Origin: Ktedonospora formicarum
GTDB taxonomy: Bacteria; Chloroflexota; Ktedonobacteria; Ktedonobacterales; Ktedonobacteraceae
DNA length: 64,000 nt
Assembly (NCBI RefSeq): GCF_016587355.1
Contig: NZ_BNJF01000001.1
Coordinates: 2,182,501 to 2,246,500, forward strand
Direction: 5' to 3'
The notes beneath the pieces were generated by a model. It saw nothing but the letters and a program-made list of their open reading frames with translations. It was not told the origin of the DNA and did not search any database. Shown here in pieces: positions 8,521-18,001 of the stretch. Positions within the stretch are counted from its first letter, which is position 1. Every line of letters begins with the position of its first letter. The translations under genes and the position numbers were made by a program.

Positions 8521-9879
8521 ATGTCGCCTGAACAAACATCAAGCAAAATTGGAAAGTCGGTGGGGGAAAAGCTGCGTACCGCACGCATTGCTCAGCATCT
8601 TACTCAGAGCCAGCTAGCCTCTCCAGACTTCTCAGTCAGTTACATCTCAGCCATTGAGCGCGGACAAATTCATCCCTCTTTACGCGCCCTTGAGATTCTA
8701 GCTGGACGCCTGGGACTCTCCTCAACTCAATTGCTCCCCAATCGCTCCCAGGGCGAGGATCGCAATATCAGTATCTTTCCTCTGCCAGAACGCGAGGAAG
8801 AGGAAATCGACCTTACACTTATCGAGATCAATGTCTCTCTCCGTGAGGGAGATGCAGCCCTGGCGTTAACGCAATTAGCAAAAATCCCTCTCAAACGCCT
8901 TAAACGTTCTCAACTTTTACGTCATCGTTTTTTTATGGGTTGGGCCCATTATAAGAATGGTCATTTCCAGCAAGCTGAATATGTGTTAAATGAGGCACTA
9001 CAAATCGCGAAGGAGCTTAATGATCACTACCTGACTCTGCGCATCCTTTACCTTCTCGCCCTCACATATACCTCTATGCGCAATCACAGTCAGGCTCACC
9101 TCTCCTTTCAGCGCTGCCTCAGTGCCCTTGAGTTAAGCACGATTCCTCTTGACCCTTTGTTCGCACTACAGCTACATATGCAGATAGGGCAATATTACAC
9201 ACAGCAAGAAAACCTGGAATTGGCAATTGAAGCCTTCCGCAAGGCTCTCGATGTTATTGGCTATCAAATCAATTCGTCTCAGAATCAACAAGCATACATT
9301 GATATAGTGCGTCATCATAGCGATCACAAAGAGTACGATCTTGCTACTCTTTACGCTTACAAAAGCCAATTTCTCACAGAGCAGACTCAAATTTCTCAAC
9401 TCAGAAGCGAACTCTACTATTATCTAGGGCAGGCAATGCTCAAAAATGATCTACAACAAGCACGCTCTTTCCTTGATAATATAGTGCAGCAAGAGGCAAG
9501 CCTTCATACCCTCGATAAACTCTCACTCGCGAGCCTCAACCTGTGCAATGCCGCCTGGCATTTCGAACAACATGCCTTTGACACCGCACTTACAGAAGCT
9601 CAAAAGAATCAGGAACTCATCACTAGCTTTGGTGATACCATCATTGGAGCTGAGACATATACTCTCCTCGGACGCATCGCTTACGCTCAAGGGCAACAAG
9701 CTCAAGGAGATACCTACTTCGCGGCAGGTTTGAGTATGTTTGAGCGCCTGGAACTTCATGAAGAATTGGCGAATGAGTCAGTTCAATACGCACAACTTCT
9801 TGAAGAGCATGGAAAAGAACACGAAGCCTTCGTCTACTTCAGACGAGCCTTCCAGAGCCGCCAGGAATTAGGCAAGTAG
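8521..9879 (+). CDS. HTH-XRE regulator with TPR repeats (RRNPP-like), copy 1
   Basis: A 452-residue putative transcription regulator. Residues 14-70 form an XRE-type helix-turn-helix (GEKLRTARIAQHLTQSQLAS, then FSVSYISAIERGQIHPSLRA). After a short linker the rest is helical TPR-like repeats with the pattern A..Y...A (AEYVLNEALQIAKEL, LELAIEAFRKALDVIG). This layout is that of the RRNPP group (Rgg, NprR, PlcR, PrgX), in which TPRs bind a signal peptide and control the HTH; that mechanism is inference here. The ATG at 8521 follows TAGGAGG, and a consensus promoter lies 65 bases upstream. A paralogue lies at 13148-14530. I found no propeptide gene next to it. Confidence 0.88.
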   Translation: MSPEQTSSKIGKSVGEKLRTARIAQHLTQSQLASPDFSVSYISAIERGQIHPSLRALEILAGRLGLSSTQLLPNRSQGEDRNISIFPLPEREEEEIDLTLIEINVSLREGDAALALTQLAKIPLKRLKRSQLLRHRFFMGWAHYKNGHFQQAEYVLNEALQIAKELNDHYLTLRILYLLALTYTSMRNHSQAHLSFQRCLSALELSTIPLDPLFALQLHMQIGQYYTQQENLELAIEAFRKALDVIGYQINSSQNQQAYIDIVRHHSDHKEYDLATLYAYKSQFLTEQTQISQLRSELYYYLGQAMLKNDLQQARSFLDNIVQQEASLHTLDKLSLASLNLCNAAWHFEQHAFDTALTEAQKNQELITSFGDTIIGAETYTLLGRIAYAQGQQAQGDTYFAAGLSMFERLELHEELANESVQYAQLLEEHGKEHEAFVYFRRAFQSRQELGK

Positions 9880-10344
9880 AGTAACAAATACAAATCACTG
9901 TCGAACCATCTGCACATTCACACTTATTCATAGCGGCGAACCTCCACCCATGTTTCGCCACAAAAAGAAATTTGTCGCGCCTGCAATGGCAACAGTATGC
10001 AGGGAAGCGTCATCTCATCCTTTGCAATATGCCATCACGGGCATCCTGAACAAAGCTAATAGACCGCAATCCATATAGCTTCAGAGATGCCCATAACCTT
10101 GCTTCTCTCAACCTCTTATCCTCCATATCTATTATAGTAGAATGACCCTCCCCCTATCTCTAAAAAGAATGCCCAGTAAAGCGGAGCATTTCCACGCTGG
10201 ACCCCAGACGCCAAAGTCGCGACTTTAGCGCTCATGATGCAAGGAGAAAATGCGTGAAAGATAAAATCTTGATAGGAAACGGTGGACTATACGCGCATCA
10301 GTCTCATACGCTATACTGGAGGTCGAGAAAGAGAGGAGTTATCT
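9880..10344. other. Intergenic region with a short palindrome
   Basis: This 465-base gap lies between the HTH-TPR gene and moaC, both on plus. A perfect 14-base palindrome AAAGTCGCGACTTT (10213-10226), extended by flanking CGC/GCG, lies about 120 bases before moaC and could be an operator. A bulged GGCGAAC/GTTTCGCC hairpin near 9935-9959 may terminate the upstream gene. I could not match a molybdenum-cofactor riboswitch consensus. Confidence 0.4.
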
Positions 10345-10857
10345 ATGTCTACACAAGACGAAAAACAAAGTCAACTTACGCACCTGGATGAGCAGGGTAA
10401 TATACATATGGTTGATGTGACAGAACGCCCAGAGACGATGCGCGAGGCTATAGCCCACGCTCAGGTCCGCATGTTACCAGCGACAACCCGTTCCATTGAG
10501 CATAATCAAGTCGCTAAAGGTAGTGTCCTGGAGACAGCGAAGATCGCGGGCATTATGGCAGCCAAACAGACCCCACAACTCATTCCCCTCTGCCACCCGC
10601 TACCCATGACCCATATTGACTTACACTTTACCCTCGATAGCACACAAGGTATCATCACTATCGAGGGACGCACACGCACAACATATAAAACCGGAGTGGA
10701 TGTCGAAGCGCTAACCGCTGTGACAGTAGCCGCGTTAACAATCTACGATATGTGTAAGGGTGTAGACACCACTATTACCCTTGAGCAGGCCTATATCGCC
10801 CAGAAAAGCGGAGGCAAAAGCGGCACTGTTACTTTTAAACCGGAACAGCGGTCGTGA
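10345..10857 (+). CDS. moaC: Cyclic pyranopterin monophosphate synthase MoaC
   Basis: MoaC converts the MoaA product into cyclic pyranopterin monophosphate in molybdenum cofactor biosynthesis. The 170-residue protein shows HMVDVTERPETMREA at the N-terminus, IAGIMAAKQTPQLIPLCHPL, TGVDVEALTAVTVAALTIYD, and the C-terminal active-site motif KSGGKSG. The ATG at 10345 is preceded by GAGAGGAG, a better start than an upstream in-frame ATG at 10282 that has no Shine-Dalgarno. It stands alone without other moa genes; with fdhD at the left end it suggests a molybdoenzyme such as formate dehydrogenase elsewhere. It converges on the anti-sigma-like gene with 21 bases between stops. Confidence 0.96.
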   Translation: MSTQDEKQSQLTHLDEQGNIHMVDVTERPETMREAIAHAQVRMLPATTRSIEHNQVAKGSVLETAKIAGIMAAKQTPQLIPLCHPLPMTHIDLHFTLDSTQGIITIEGRTRTTYKTGVDVEALTAVTVAALTIYDMCKGVDTTITLEQAYIAQKSGGKSGTVTFKPEQRS

Positions 10858-10878
10858 CCATACAATCTATTTTATGTC

Positions 10879-11952
10879 CTATTCAGAGACACGTGCCTCT
10901 AGAAGCATAAACAGGGTCTCTAATAGGTTATGCTCTTCTGGATCACTCAGGTCAAGATCTGTCTCCCCAAGAGACATGATCAGGGTTCCATCCTCGTCAA
11001 CAGCAGACTCGCTTCGAATAGCCAGGGGATTGCCTCCGCGCCAGCGCACCGGCTCAATTAGGGAGCCAAGTAGTACTGTAATTAACAGATGATGCCCAAT
11101 AAGTTCAGGAGCGAGTCGCTGAAGACGCAGTTCCAGCGTGCGTCCCATCTGACTAATAGAGCCATTCAGGCCTTTCGCTTGAAGATGGATCGTTGGCTCT
11201 TCCGTTTGGCGATTGAGCATATCTGCACGGCGTACCGTCTTTGTGCGTGTCCCCACACCTGTCAGCACAGGCGAATATTGGAACACATTGGGATCTGTCG
11301 TTGAACGTGGAGCCTCAGGGCCACCAAAGAGCAAAGCCACGCGCACTAAATCCTGAGTCGCGTGCTGACGTAGAGAGCTTTGATTGATACGCGCACTCAC
11401 CCGTAGCGCTGTCTGAAGTAGAGAGCGAGCGGTCTGGTCCTCATCCTTATGCTCACGTCGCGCCTGCTTCAAGACAGCCTCGGCCTGACTGATGAGAGCA
11501 CGGCATAGATGACCAAGCATCCGTTGAGGGGTCACGCTGGTAGCTCGGCTCCCATAAACCATATGCGAGGCGTGAACTTTGGTCTCCCCAAGCGCTTCTC
11601 CCAGCGCATTGTAGATCTCTAGATATGCCTGATGGCACTCCGCACACCCCGCCAGGTGATAGAGTAGAGAAGCATATTGAATGGTAGCATGCTCATCACC
11701 ACGAAGTTGGGCGAGGGCAAAATCAGGTAATTGCTGATAGAAGCGCAGATGGTAAGATTCATTCATCTGTAATTCTAGCTGCGTCTCCAATCGGGACTCA
11801 CGCCTTGAACTCTTCTCAATGGAAGGTGTTTCCAACGCCTCTCCAGGTGGAGAGCTCTCACGCTCAGTCTCACGCATGAGTTGCAACAACCACTGAGCGA
11901 GCCTGGCATTAGTATCGCGCTGCGCCTCGTCTCCCTCAAACCGCATATTCAT
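10879..11952 (-). CDS. Putative zinc-binding anti-sigma-like protein
   Basis: A 357-residue soluble protein. Its clearest feature is LLYHLAGCAECHQAYLE near residues 91-107, the HxxxCxxC arrangement of zinc-binding anti-sigma (ZAS) domains. The preceding helix and the arginine- and glutamate-rich N-terminus fit that fold. The C-terminal half (about 210-357) is a predicted beta-rich region (VTVLLGS, PVRWRGGNPLAIRS) that I do not recognise. No membrane segment is visible, so it would act in the cytoplasm. It follows the sigma-like gene at 12043-12954 after 90 bases on the same strand, the usual order for a sigma/anti-sigma pair. The pairing is inference from order and motif. A GAGGAG lies nine bases before the ATG. 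Confidence 0.65.
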   Translation of the reverse strand: MNMRFEGDEAQRDTNARLAQWLLQLMRETERESSPPGEALETPSIEKSSRRESRLETQLELQMNESYHLRFYQQLPDFALAQLRGDEHATIQYASLLYHLAGCAECHQAYLEIYNALGEALGETKVHASHMVYGSRATSVTPQRMLGHLCRALISQAEAVLKQARREHKDEDQTARSLLQTALRVSARINQSSLRQHATQDLVRVALLFGGPEAPRSTTDPNVFQYSPVLTGVGTRTKTVRRADMLNRQTEEPTIHLQAKGLNGSISQMGRTLELRLQRLAPELIGHHLLITVLLGSLIEPVRWRGGNPLAIRSESAVDEDGTLIMSLGETDLDLSDPEEHNLLETLFMLLEARVSE

Positions 11953-12042
11953 AGGTGTCTACTCCTCTCAAGAAGCCTGCTCTATCATCTCACTCGCTTT
12001 TGGGGCGGGTGCGCTGTCTCATTCCTATCTACTGCGGTCCCT

Positions 12043-12954
12043 TTATTCTTCGCCCTCGCGGTAGAAACGGGCCAGGCGCTTCAACTGGGAGGCAGACACC
12101 TGTACAATATCTGCTCCATCCCAATCCAGAAGTCCTTCAGTGGCTAGCTGACGTAGGGCAGTACGTACATCATCCTCGGAAATATCGTCGTAGATGAGCG
12201 CCTGAAGCGCTATTGCGCTACCGGCCTTTCCGGGAACCGGGACCTTACACTCTATCAAACGCAAGGCAACTCGCACTGTCAAATTGGTGCTTTGTTGTTG
12301 GAGACAATGGCGCAACTTACGGTGGGCATGATCCTTATGCTGGCTCATATGAGGATTCGCGGGAGCATTGGCGGCAGGGTCAATGCGCAATTCCTCTATA
12401 ATTGATTGAAGTAAGTCGTCCGCTCCCATCTCATGTAGCTCTTGCACAACAGCCTGTAGCTGGTTAGGGGCGGCACTCAATACATAAATGCAATGCTTGA
12501 GCAGATTGCGCAAGTGATCCTGTGAAGCCAGATGCAGCGCAATCTCTTCGGGGGTAGAGAAAGGTGTTGTGCCCCAGGCCGAAACAACGGCATCATCGAA
12601 AGGATTGTCATCCCCCTCCTCACTATCAAATGTTTCTAGTTCTGCGGAGGTGCTTACCTGGAGCCTGCGCTTACGCAAGCGATCAATAGCTTTATTTCTG
12701 ATACTCCGACTCAGAAAAGCGTAAAACTGCGCATCTGTAATCTGATCAAGAGCCATCTTTGACGTATGATCCGCACCACCTAACAGGCCAAGGCGTACAA
12801 GTTGCTCGACGACATGTCCCACAACGGTATCTACTTCAAAGGCATCATACTTGAGTGATCCAAGGAAGCGTTGTGCGTTTCGATGTAAGTACGCATAGAG
12901 GAGAGGGTAGCTTTGCTCAGGTCGATACCGAAGGTCATCTGCTGTAAATGGCAT
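12043..12954 (-). CDS. Sigma-70-like protein with atypical C-terminus
   Basis: A 303-residue protein with a sigma region 2-like segment near residues 75-100 (AQFYAFLSRSIRNKAIDRLRK). Downstream, a typical sigma region 4 is not evident. Instead about residues 230-303 look like a winged-helix domain (LQALIYDDISEDDVRTALRQ, then LATEGLLDWDGADIVQ). It may be a divergent ECF-type sigma factor or a regulator built from a sigma-2 module. The ATG follows GAGGAG. A probable ZAS anti-sigma partner is encoded immediately downstream. I am confident it is a gene, moderately confident of the sigma assignment. Confidence 0.65.
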   Translation of the reverse strand: MPFTADDLRYRPEQSYPLLYAYLHRNAQRFLGSLKYDAFEVDTVVGHVVEQLVRLGLLGGADHTSKMALDQITDAQFYAFLSRSIRNKAIDRLRKRRLQVSTSAELETFDSEEGDDNPFDDAVVSAWGTTPFSTPEEIALHLASQDHLRNLLKHCIYVLSAAPNQLQAVVQELHEMGADDLLQSIIEELRIDPAANAPANPHMSQHKDHAHRKLRHCLQQQSTNLTVRVALRLIECKVPVPGKAGSAIALQALIYDDISEDDVRTALRQLATEGLLDWDGADIVQVSASQLKRLARFYREGEE

Positions 12955-13070
12955 GTAGAATACTCCTCTGTAATGCCCGTAGGATTTGTTTTTTGAGCCT
13001 ATGTGTAATTAGCGACAGCTAGGCTCAGCCACCTGCATTGTACCAAGGATTGATGAGCAAACGCAACAAA

Positions 13071-13112
13071 TTGCACCTCCGACTACTTATATATAAGTAG
13101 TCGGAGGTGCAA
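13071..13112. terminator. Perfect 42 bp palindrome
   Basis: A 42-base perfect palindrome with a 21-base half-site (TTGCACCTCCGACTACTTAT plus A) and no spacer. It lies 35 bases past the stop of the minus-strand HTH-TPR gene and 117 bases before the sigma-like start. As RNA it would fold into a very stable hairpin. As DNA it could be a dimer-binding operator. Termination is the more likely role, but no U-tract is seen. Confidence 0.6.
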
Positions 13113-13147
13113 CGCTTGTATTTAAGATGCGAAGAGAGCTGCGAGCG

Positions 13148-14530
13148 TTACTCGAAATCGCCGCGCTTGCCAAGTCGCTGATGCTCATATGCCTTTTTGA
13201 TAGCAGACAGGCTGCGCTGGACCTCGCCACGCTCCTCTAGCAAATTCGCGAAGCGGAAATACGCGCTGGCTGCAATCTCGTGAGCATTGGAGGTGTCCAG
13301 TAGCTCCAGAGCTTGTGAGAAGTGCTCATCCGCCTTAGCATAATCCCCCTTCTGGTGGTGAATCTGTGCCAGGGCAATCAGAGATTGGCCTTGTGTCTGG
13401 GCGTCGCCACTAGAGCGTGCGAACTCAAGTGCCTGGCTCGCCTCATGCAATGCTTCATCAACATCACCGCGCTTAAGAAGTAACTCCGCCAGAGAGGTAT
13501 GACACAGCGAGGCCGTTACCTCATCGTTCAATTCGCGCTCGATAGTGATGGCCTGACGGTACTCCTTTTCGGCGCTCTCTAGATCGTTCCGCTTCTCCAG
13601 GGCTTTACCCAGGCGCTGATGCGTCAAGCCAACCAGGCGCTGTTCATCGCGCATTTCGTAAATGGCAAGGCTACGCAATGCATACTCACGTGCCATAGAG
13701 AGCTTGCCAACAGTCTTGTAATGCTGACTAATCTCGATATACTTGCGCGCGAAGCTCTTACTATCACGGTTCATCGCGTCAAGCATCTCAAGGGCGCGAT
13801 TATAGAACTCAATAGATTTGTCAAGGTCGCCCAGGCGGAAGTAATCGTTAGCAAGATTGCTAAAGACTTCCAACGAGAAGACTGGATCGGTAATCTGACC
13901 ATTCTCGATAGCGGTAAAGCAACGATGATGATTCTCCATTGCTAACGTATAGTTATAGAGGGAGAAGTAAGCTTTGCCAAGCAAATTGCGCGCGCGCTCA
14001 GTAAATTCGCTATCATTGAGCGCTTCACCCTGAGCAATGGCCGAGCGCAGATCAACAACCGCCTCCTGATACTCATTTGAGCCCAGGTGAATCTGACCGC
14101 GTAAGAGGTAGAGGCGATAGACCTGATCGGTAGTGATTCGCTCAGGCTGGATAGGAGCGAGCAATTCTTCAGCCTCGATATAAGAGCCTTGCTCAACCAG
14201 CACACTCGCCTGTACTAAATCAACATCAATACGCTGGTCAGGTCCCGAATCAGCAGGCGAATAACCAACCGCTCGCGCTTCAGCCGCCCCGGCAGGCGAA
14301 CCCTCTAGTAGGAAGGTAAGAGGTACATCCAGTCGACGCGCGAGAATGGAGAGGGCCTTTAGCGATGGGCGTATCTTTCCTCGCTCTATCGCTGAAATAT
14401 ACGATATAGAAAACTCAGGGGCTGCTAGTTGCGCTTGGGTCATATTCAGCTTCGTGCGTACTTCTCGAATATTCGTCCCTACACGCGCAGCGACAGCCTT
14501 CCCAACATTGGCAGTTTCAAGGGATGGCAT
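13148..14530 (-). CDS. HTH-XRE regulator with TPR repeats (RRNPP-like), copy 2
   Basis: A 460-residue paralogue of the 8521 gene. The N-terminal XRE helix-turn-helix (about residues 14-72: GTNIREVRTKLNMTQAQLAA, FSISYISAIERGKIRPSLKA) is nearly the same in sequence. About eight TPR repeats follow (YTLAMENHHRCFTAIENG, KSIEFYNRALEMLDAM, AEKEYRQAITIERELNDE). The C-terminal end is basic. The start ATG is preceded by AAAGGAAA. It faces a long non-coding region upstream and ends in the 42 bp palindrome. A role as a ligand-responsive transcription regulator is likely from architecture; ligand and targets are unknown. Confidence 0.88.
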   Translation of the reverse strand: MPSLETANVGKAVAARVGTNIREVRTKLNMTQAQLAAPEFSISYISAIERGKIRPSLKALSILARRLDVPLTFLLEGSPAGAAEARAVGYSPADSGPDQRIDVDLVQASVLVEQGSYIEAEELLAPIQPERITTDQVYRLYLLRGQIHLGSNEYQEAVVDLRSAIAQGEALNDSEFTERARNLLGKAYFSLYNYTLAMENHHRCFTAIENGQITDPVFSLEVFSNLANDYFRLGDLDKSIEFYNRALEMLDAMNRDSKSFARKYIEISQHYKTVGKLSMAREYALRSLAIYEMRDEQRLVGLTHQRLGKALEKRNDLESAEKEYRQAITIERELNDEVTASLCHTSLAELLLKRGDVDEALHEASQALEFARSSGDAQTQGQSLIALAQIHHQKGDYAKADEHFSQALELLDTSNAHEIAASAYFRFANLLEERGEVQRSLSAIKKAYEHQRLGKRGDFE

Positions 14531-15717
14531 GGAAGACGTTTCCTTTCAAACGAATAGTAAATCCCTTCAGTCGGGAACATCGCACCACCATTTGAAGCGG
14601 CCCAAATAGTGCTGCGCGCTCATCAGACCAGGCAGAATTGTGCCGCACCTTGCTCCCGACTACCTCGGTCAAGCATGCCTCTCAGCCGGCGAAGAAAATT
14701 CCGTAGTCCATCCACCACCGGCCGCAATCACAAGCATACTAGATGCATTGCACTGCATTGGATAACACGTCAGCACATACAATCGAACCAACCTAGCATT
14801 CTCCTACGAGTCTCACGCGAGTTCATGGTGTAACAATTGTTTTAGCACTCCTAGAATTTACAACTCGCTTCCATACAAGTCCATTGTCGTAGGAGAAGGA
14901 TTTGCTAGATAATGCTTTCTCTCTGCTAGTCTAACATACACTTATGATTTGAGTCAACCCATATTGCACTTTTATCATAGTGTTACTACAAAAATTTTTA
15001 CACCGGTACATTAGAACATAATGAAATATTTTTTGAGTTAAAAATCTCTGTGTTGTACATTTATATTATGGCCTACTAGTAAGCTTTCTCTCTCAATCTA
15101 AGATAAAGCGTTCCCTTGCTATTTCTCAGATTATTTCACAACACCTCACTTTATAACACAAGATAACAGCTTCAATCCCCTGGCTTCATGCTATACAGGC
15201 GCTCTGGCGCTTCAGTGTATAAGTGATTATTTGCGTACTCTTTTCCCGTCAAATATAGAATGCTTTGAGCAAAAGAAGGAGAGGGATAGTACTTACAAAC
15301 AGCTCATCAAAAATAATTATCAATTGTGCCTCTTCTTGTTAAGACACCTCTGATACCGTTTCTATGACAGCATCCTGACATGCCTACAATTGGAGTATGT
15401 ATACAAGCAAGGCGCTCAGATATTACAGCAACCGTCTCCAGTGAGCAGATATAGTTGCATAGTTTCTTTACCCGCTCACACTTCTTAAGAAAAGTTAATC
15501 ACATGCTCTATTGTCTCGTCTTATCCATATAGCTCACATTGCTTAGATGCATAAGTGAAATACCACTATCTCTCATGCGTATCTTATGGTACACTTTGTT
15601 CAAGTGCGTCCTGATCTTCACCAAGCCATTCCAATATAGTTTTATTTCGCTCTTTTCCACTCGTGGCAGTGACGATGGTCGCGTTGTATTCTCAGTATTT
15701 CAGAAAGGCTCGCGTGT
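14531..15717. other. 1.2 kb AT-rich intergenic region
   Basis: This gap lies between divergent genes (HTH-TPR, minus; acyl-CoA synthetase, plus). It is AT-rich from about 14820 on. I find no convincing coding frame. A small imperfect hairpin with outer TATACA/TGTATA arms lies at about 15193-15222. An unseen RNA gene cannot be excluded. Confidence 0.45.
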
Positions 15718-17292
15718 ATGGAAACTCTTCCTCAATTGTTCAACTACGCCGTTGAACAATACCGTAACCAGCCCGTACTTATTGAGCCATCCGAGGACAA
15801 TTCGCTGTCCGTGCTCTCCTATTATCAGGTGCGTGAACGCGTTCACCAATTCGCAGGTTATCTCCAGGGACAGGAGGTCCAGAAAGGTGAGCGCATTCTC
15901 ATCTGGTCGGCGAGTCGAGCCGATTGGCTAATCGCTTATTTCGCCGCTGTCTTGCTTGGTTTGGTTGTGGTTCCCGTCGACGTTAATAGCAAGGAAGACT
16001 TTATAGCTCGTCTTATTGAGAAGACAGAGGCACGCTTCCTCATTACCACGCGAAAACAGCACGCTACCCTCCAGCATATCTCGCTTCCTTTCATCGATAT
16101 CGACCAACTCCCCCAGGGTTCATTTATGGCTGACCGCTTGCCCGCTATCTCGAAGGATGATCTGGCACAACTGGTTTTCACCTCTGGTACAACCGGACAG
16201 CCTAAGGGAGTTATGCTGAGCCATAGCAACATCGTGTCCAACGCTAAAGCCTCTGTGGAAGCTGTCGATATTCGGCGCGGTGATCGCGCACTTTCAATTC
16301 TCCCCCTCTCCCATATGTTGGAACTGACTATCGATGTCGCCATCTTCCATATTGGTGCCTGCGTTATCTATGCACGTACACTCTCTCCTGACACCCTCTT
16401 CAAGCTCTTCACATCACAGCGCATCACCTGTATGGTTCTGGTTCCTCAGGCACTGCAATTGTTTATGAATGGGATTGATCGCGAGGTACGACGCCAGAAA
16501 AAGGAGAAGATTTGGGAGCGCTTGCATACTATCGCTGCTCGCTTGCCATTCTCGCTCCGTCGTTATCTATTTGGGACAATACATCAAAAGCTCGGTGGAC
16601 ACTTTCGTTTCTTCGTAAGTGGAGGCGCATATCTTCCTCCTGTGCTGGGACGGCGTTGGGAGAACATGGGAGTGCGTGTGCTTCAGGGATATGGGACAAC
16701 CGAGTGCTCACCTGTCGTTAGCGTCAACCGTACACATGACCATAATATGGAATCTACAGGGCTTCCATTGCCAGGAGTTGAGGTACGCATCGCGCCTGAT
16801 AAAGAGATCCTGGTGCGAGGTCCCAATGTTACCCTCGGGTACTGGCACAACGAAGATGCAACCAAGGCGGCCTTTGATGGCGAGTGGTATCGTACCGGTG
16901 ACCTTGGCTTGCTCGATGCCAAGGGTGGCCTATACATCAAGGGACGCAAAAAAAACCTGATCGTGCTAGCGAACGGGATGAACGTCTTTCCAGAGGACCT
17001 TGAGAATATTCTGCTAGAGAATAAAAATCTGAAGGATGCTGTCGTCATGGGACTAGGGAGAGATGAGCACGATCCCCAGGTGCACGCGATCCTCTTGATG
17101 GAACATCCCGATCAAGCAACAGCCAAAGCGGCTATTCAACAGGCTAACAAACGCCTGGCAGCACATCAGCAGATTCGAGGCTTTACGATCTGGCCTGAAG
17201 AAGACTTTCCACGCACACATACACTAAAAGTCAAACGTCAGGACATGCTCGCAACTCTGACATCACTGCGAAAGGAACAAGAAATCAGCTAG
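15718..17292 (+). CDS. Long-chain acyl-CoA synthetase-like AMP-dependent ligase
   Basis: A 524-residue member of the ANL superfamily, which activates a carboxylic acid as acyl-AMP and usually transfers it to CoA. Motifs in order: the P-loop [16 protein letters not shown] (about residues 154-169), [12 protein letters not shown] (about 324-335), YRTGDLG (about 389-395), and the hinge [20 protein letters not shown]. The length and the ability to carry large hydrophobic acids fit the fatty-acid CoA ligase subgroup; the exact substrate is not readable. It ends one base before rsmI, so the two form an operon, an uncommon pairing. Confidence 0.88.
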   Translation: METLPQLFNYAVEQYRNQPVLIEPSEDNSLSVLSYYQVRERVHQFAGYLQGQEVQKGERILIWSASRADWLIAYFAAVLLGLVVVPVDVNSKEDFIARLIEKTEARFLITTRKQHATLQHISLPFIDIDQLPQGSFMADRLPAISKDDLAQLVFTSGTTGQPKGVMLSHSNIVSNAKASVEAVDIRRGDRALSILPLSHMLELTIDVAIFHIGACVIYARTLSPDTLFKLFTSQRITCMVLVPQALQLFMNGIDREVRRQKKEKIWERLHTIAARLPFSLRRYLFGTIHQKLGGHFRFFVSGGAYLPPVLGRRWENMGVRVLQGYGTTECSPVVSVNRTHDHNMESTGLPLPGVEVRIAPDKEILVRGPNVTLGYWHNEDATKAAFDGEWYRTGDLGLLDAKGGLYIKGRKKNLIVLANGMNVFPEDLENILLENKNLKDAVVMGLGRDEHDPQVHAILLMEHPDQATAKAAIQQANKRLAAHQQIRGFTIWPEEDFPRTHTLKVKRQDMLATLTSLRKEQEIS

Positions 17293-17293
17293 T

Positions 17294-18001
17294 ATGCTCT
17301 ATCTCGTCGCTACTCCTATTGGGAATTTAGATGATATCACGCTTCGTGCCCTAGAGATCCTACGTTCGGTGGACATTATCGCCAGCGAGGATACACGCAA
17401 GACAGGCATATTATTGAAGCATTTCGACATCTCAAAGCCGCAAATGGCTTTCCATGCCTTCAACGAGCAGCGAGCTGGTGATCGCATAGAAAACCTCTTG
17501 CGCCAGGGACAATCAGTTGCCGTCGTGACGGATGCAGGTACACCCGGCATCTCTGATCCCGGCTATACACTGGTTCGGCGCGCAATTGATGCCGGGCTTG
17601 AGGTAACAATGCTTCCAGGGCCAACCGCCTGTATCATGGCCGTTGTACTCTCTGGCTTGCCCACTCATAGTTTTACCTTTCGCGGTTTCCCGCCACGCAA
17701 GACAGTTGGGCGACGCAAGTTCATGGAGATCGATAAGGACTCCCCTCATACACTGGTCTTCTATGAAAGTCCTTATCGCATCACCAGCTTTCTGAGCGAT
17801 GCGCTTGAGGTATTGGGCGACCGTTCCGCCGCTATCGCCAATGACCTGACCAAGATGTTTGAGAAGGTTGAGCGTGGAACTCTCTCATCCTTACTCACGA
17901 CGATGAATGAAGAGAAGGCGCGCGGCGAATATATCATCGTTATCGCTGGGAAGGGGCGCGAGATCGAGGATCACAACGATGAAGAGGATACGTCAGACTA
18001 G
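17294..18001 (+). CDS. rsmI: 16S rRNA (cytidine1402-2'-O)-methyltransferase RsmI
   Basis: RsmI methylates the ribose of C1402 in the decoding centre of 16S rRNA. The 235-residue tetrapyrrole-methylase-fold protein begins [20 protein letters not shown] and shows [14 protein letters not shown], the SAM-binding [12 protein letters not shown], and [18 protein letters not shown]. It lacks the extra C-terminal domain found in some homologues and ends in an acidic tail. It starts one base after the acyl-CoA ligase stop. It converges with the FHA-TIR gene, the two stop codons overlapping by four bases (17998-18001). Confidence 0.95.
   Translation: MLYLVATPIGNLDDITLRALEILRSVDIIASEDTRKTGILLKHFDISKPQMAFHAFNEQRAGDRIENLLRQGQSVAVVTDAGTPGISDPGYTLVRRAIDAGLEVTMLPGPTACIMAVVLSGLPTHSFTFRGFPPRKTVGRRKFMEIDKDSPHTLVFYESPYRITSFLSDALEVLGDRSAAIANDLTKMFEKVERGTLSSLLTTMNEEKARGEYIIVIAGKGREIEDHNDEEDTSD

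Noticed and set aside
10180..10344. Molybdenum-cofactor riboswitch upstream of moaC
   Set aside because: The position would fit, but the sequence has only a simple 14-base palindrome and lacks the known motif.
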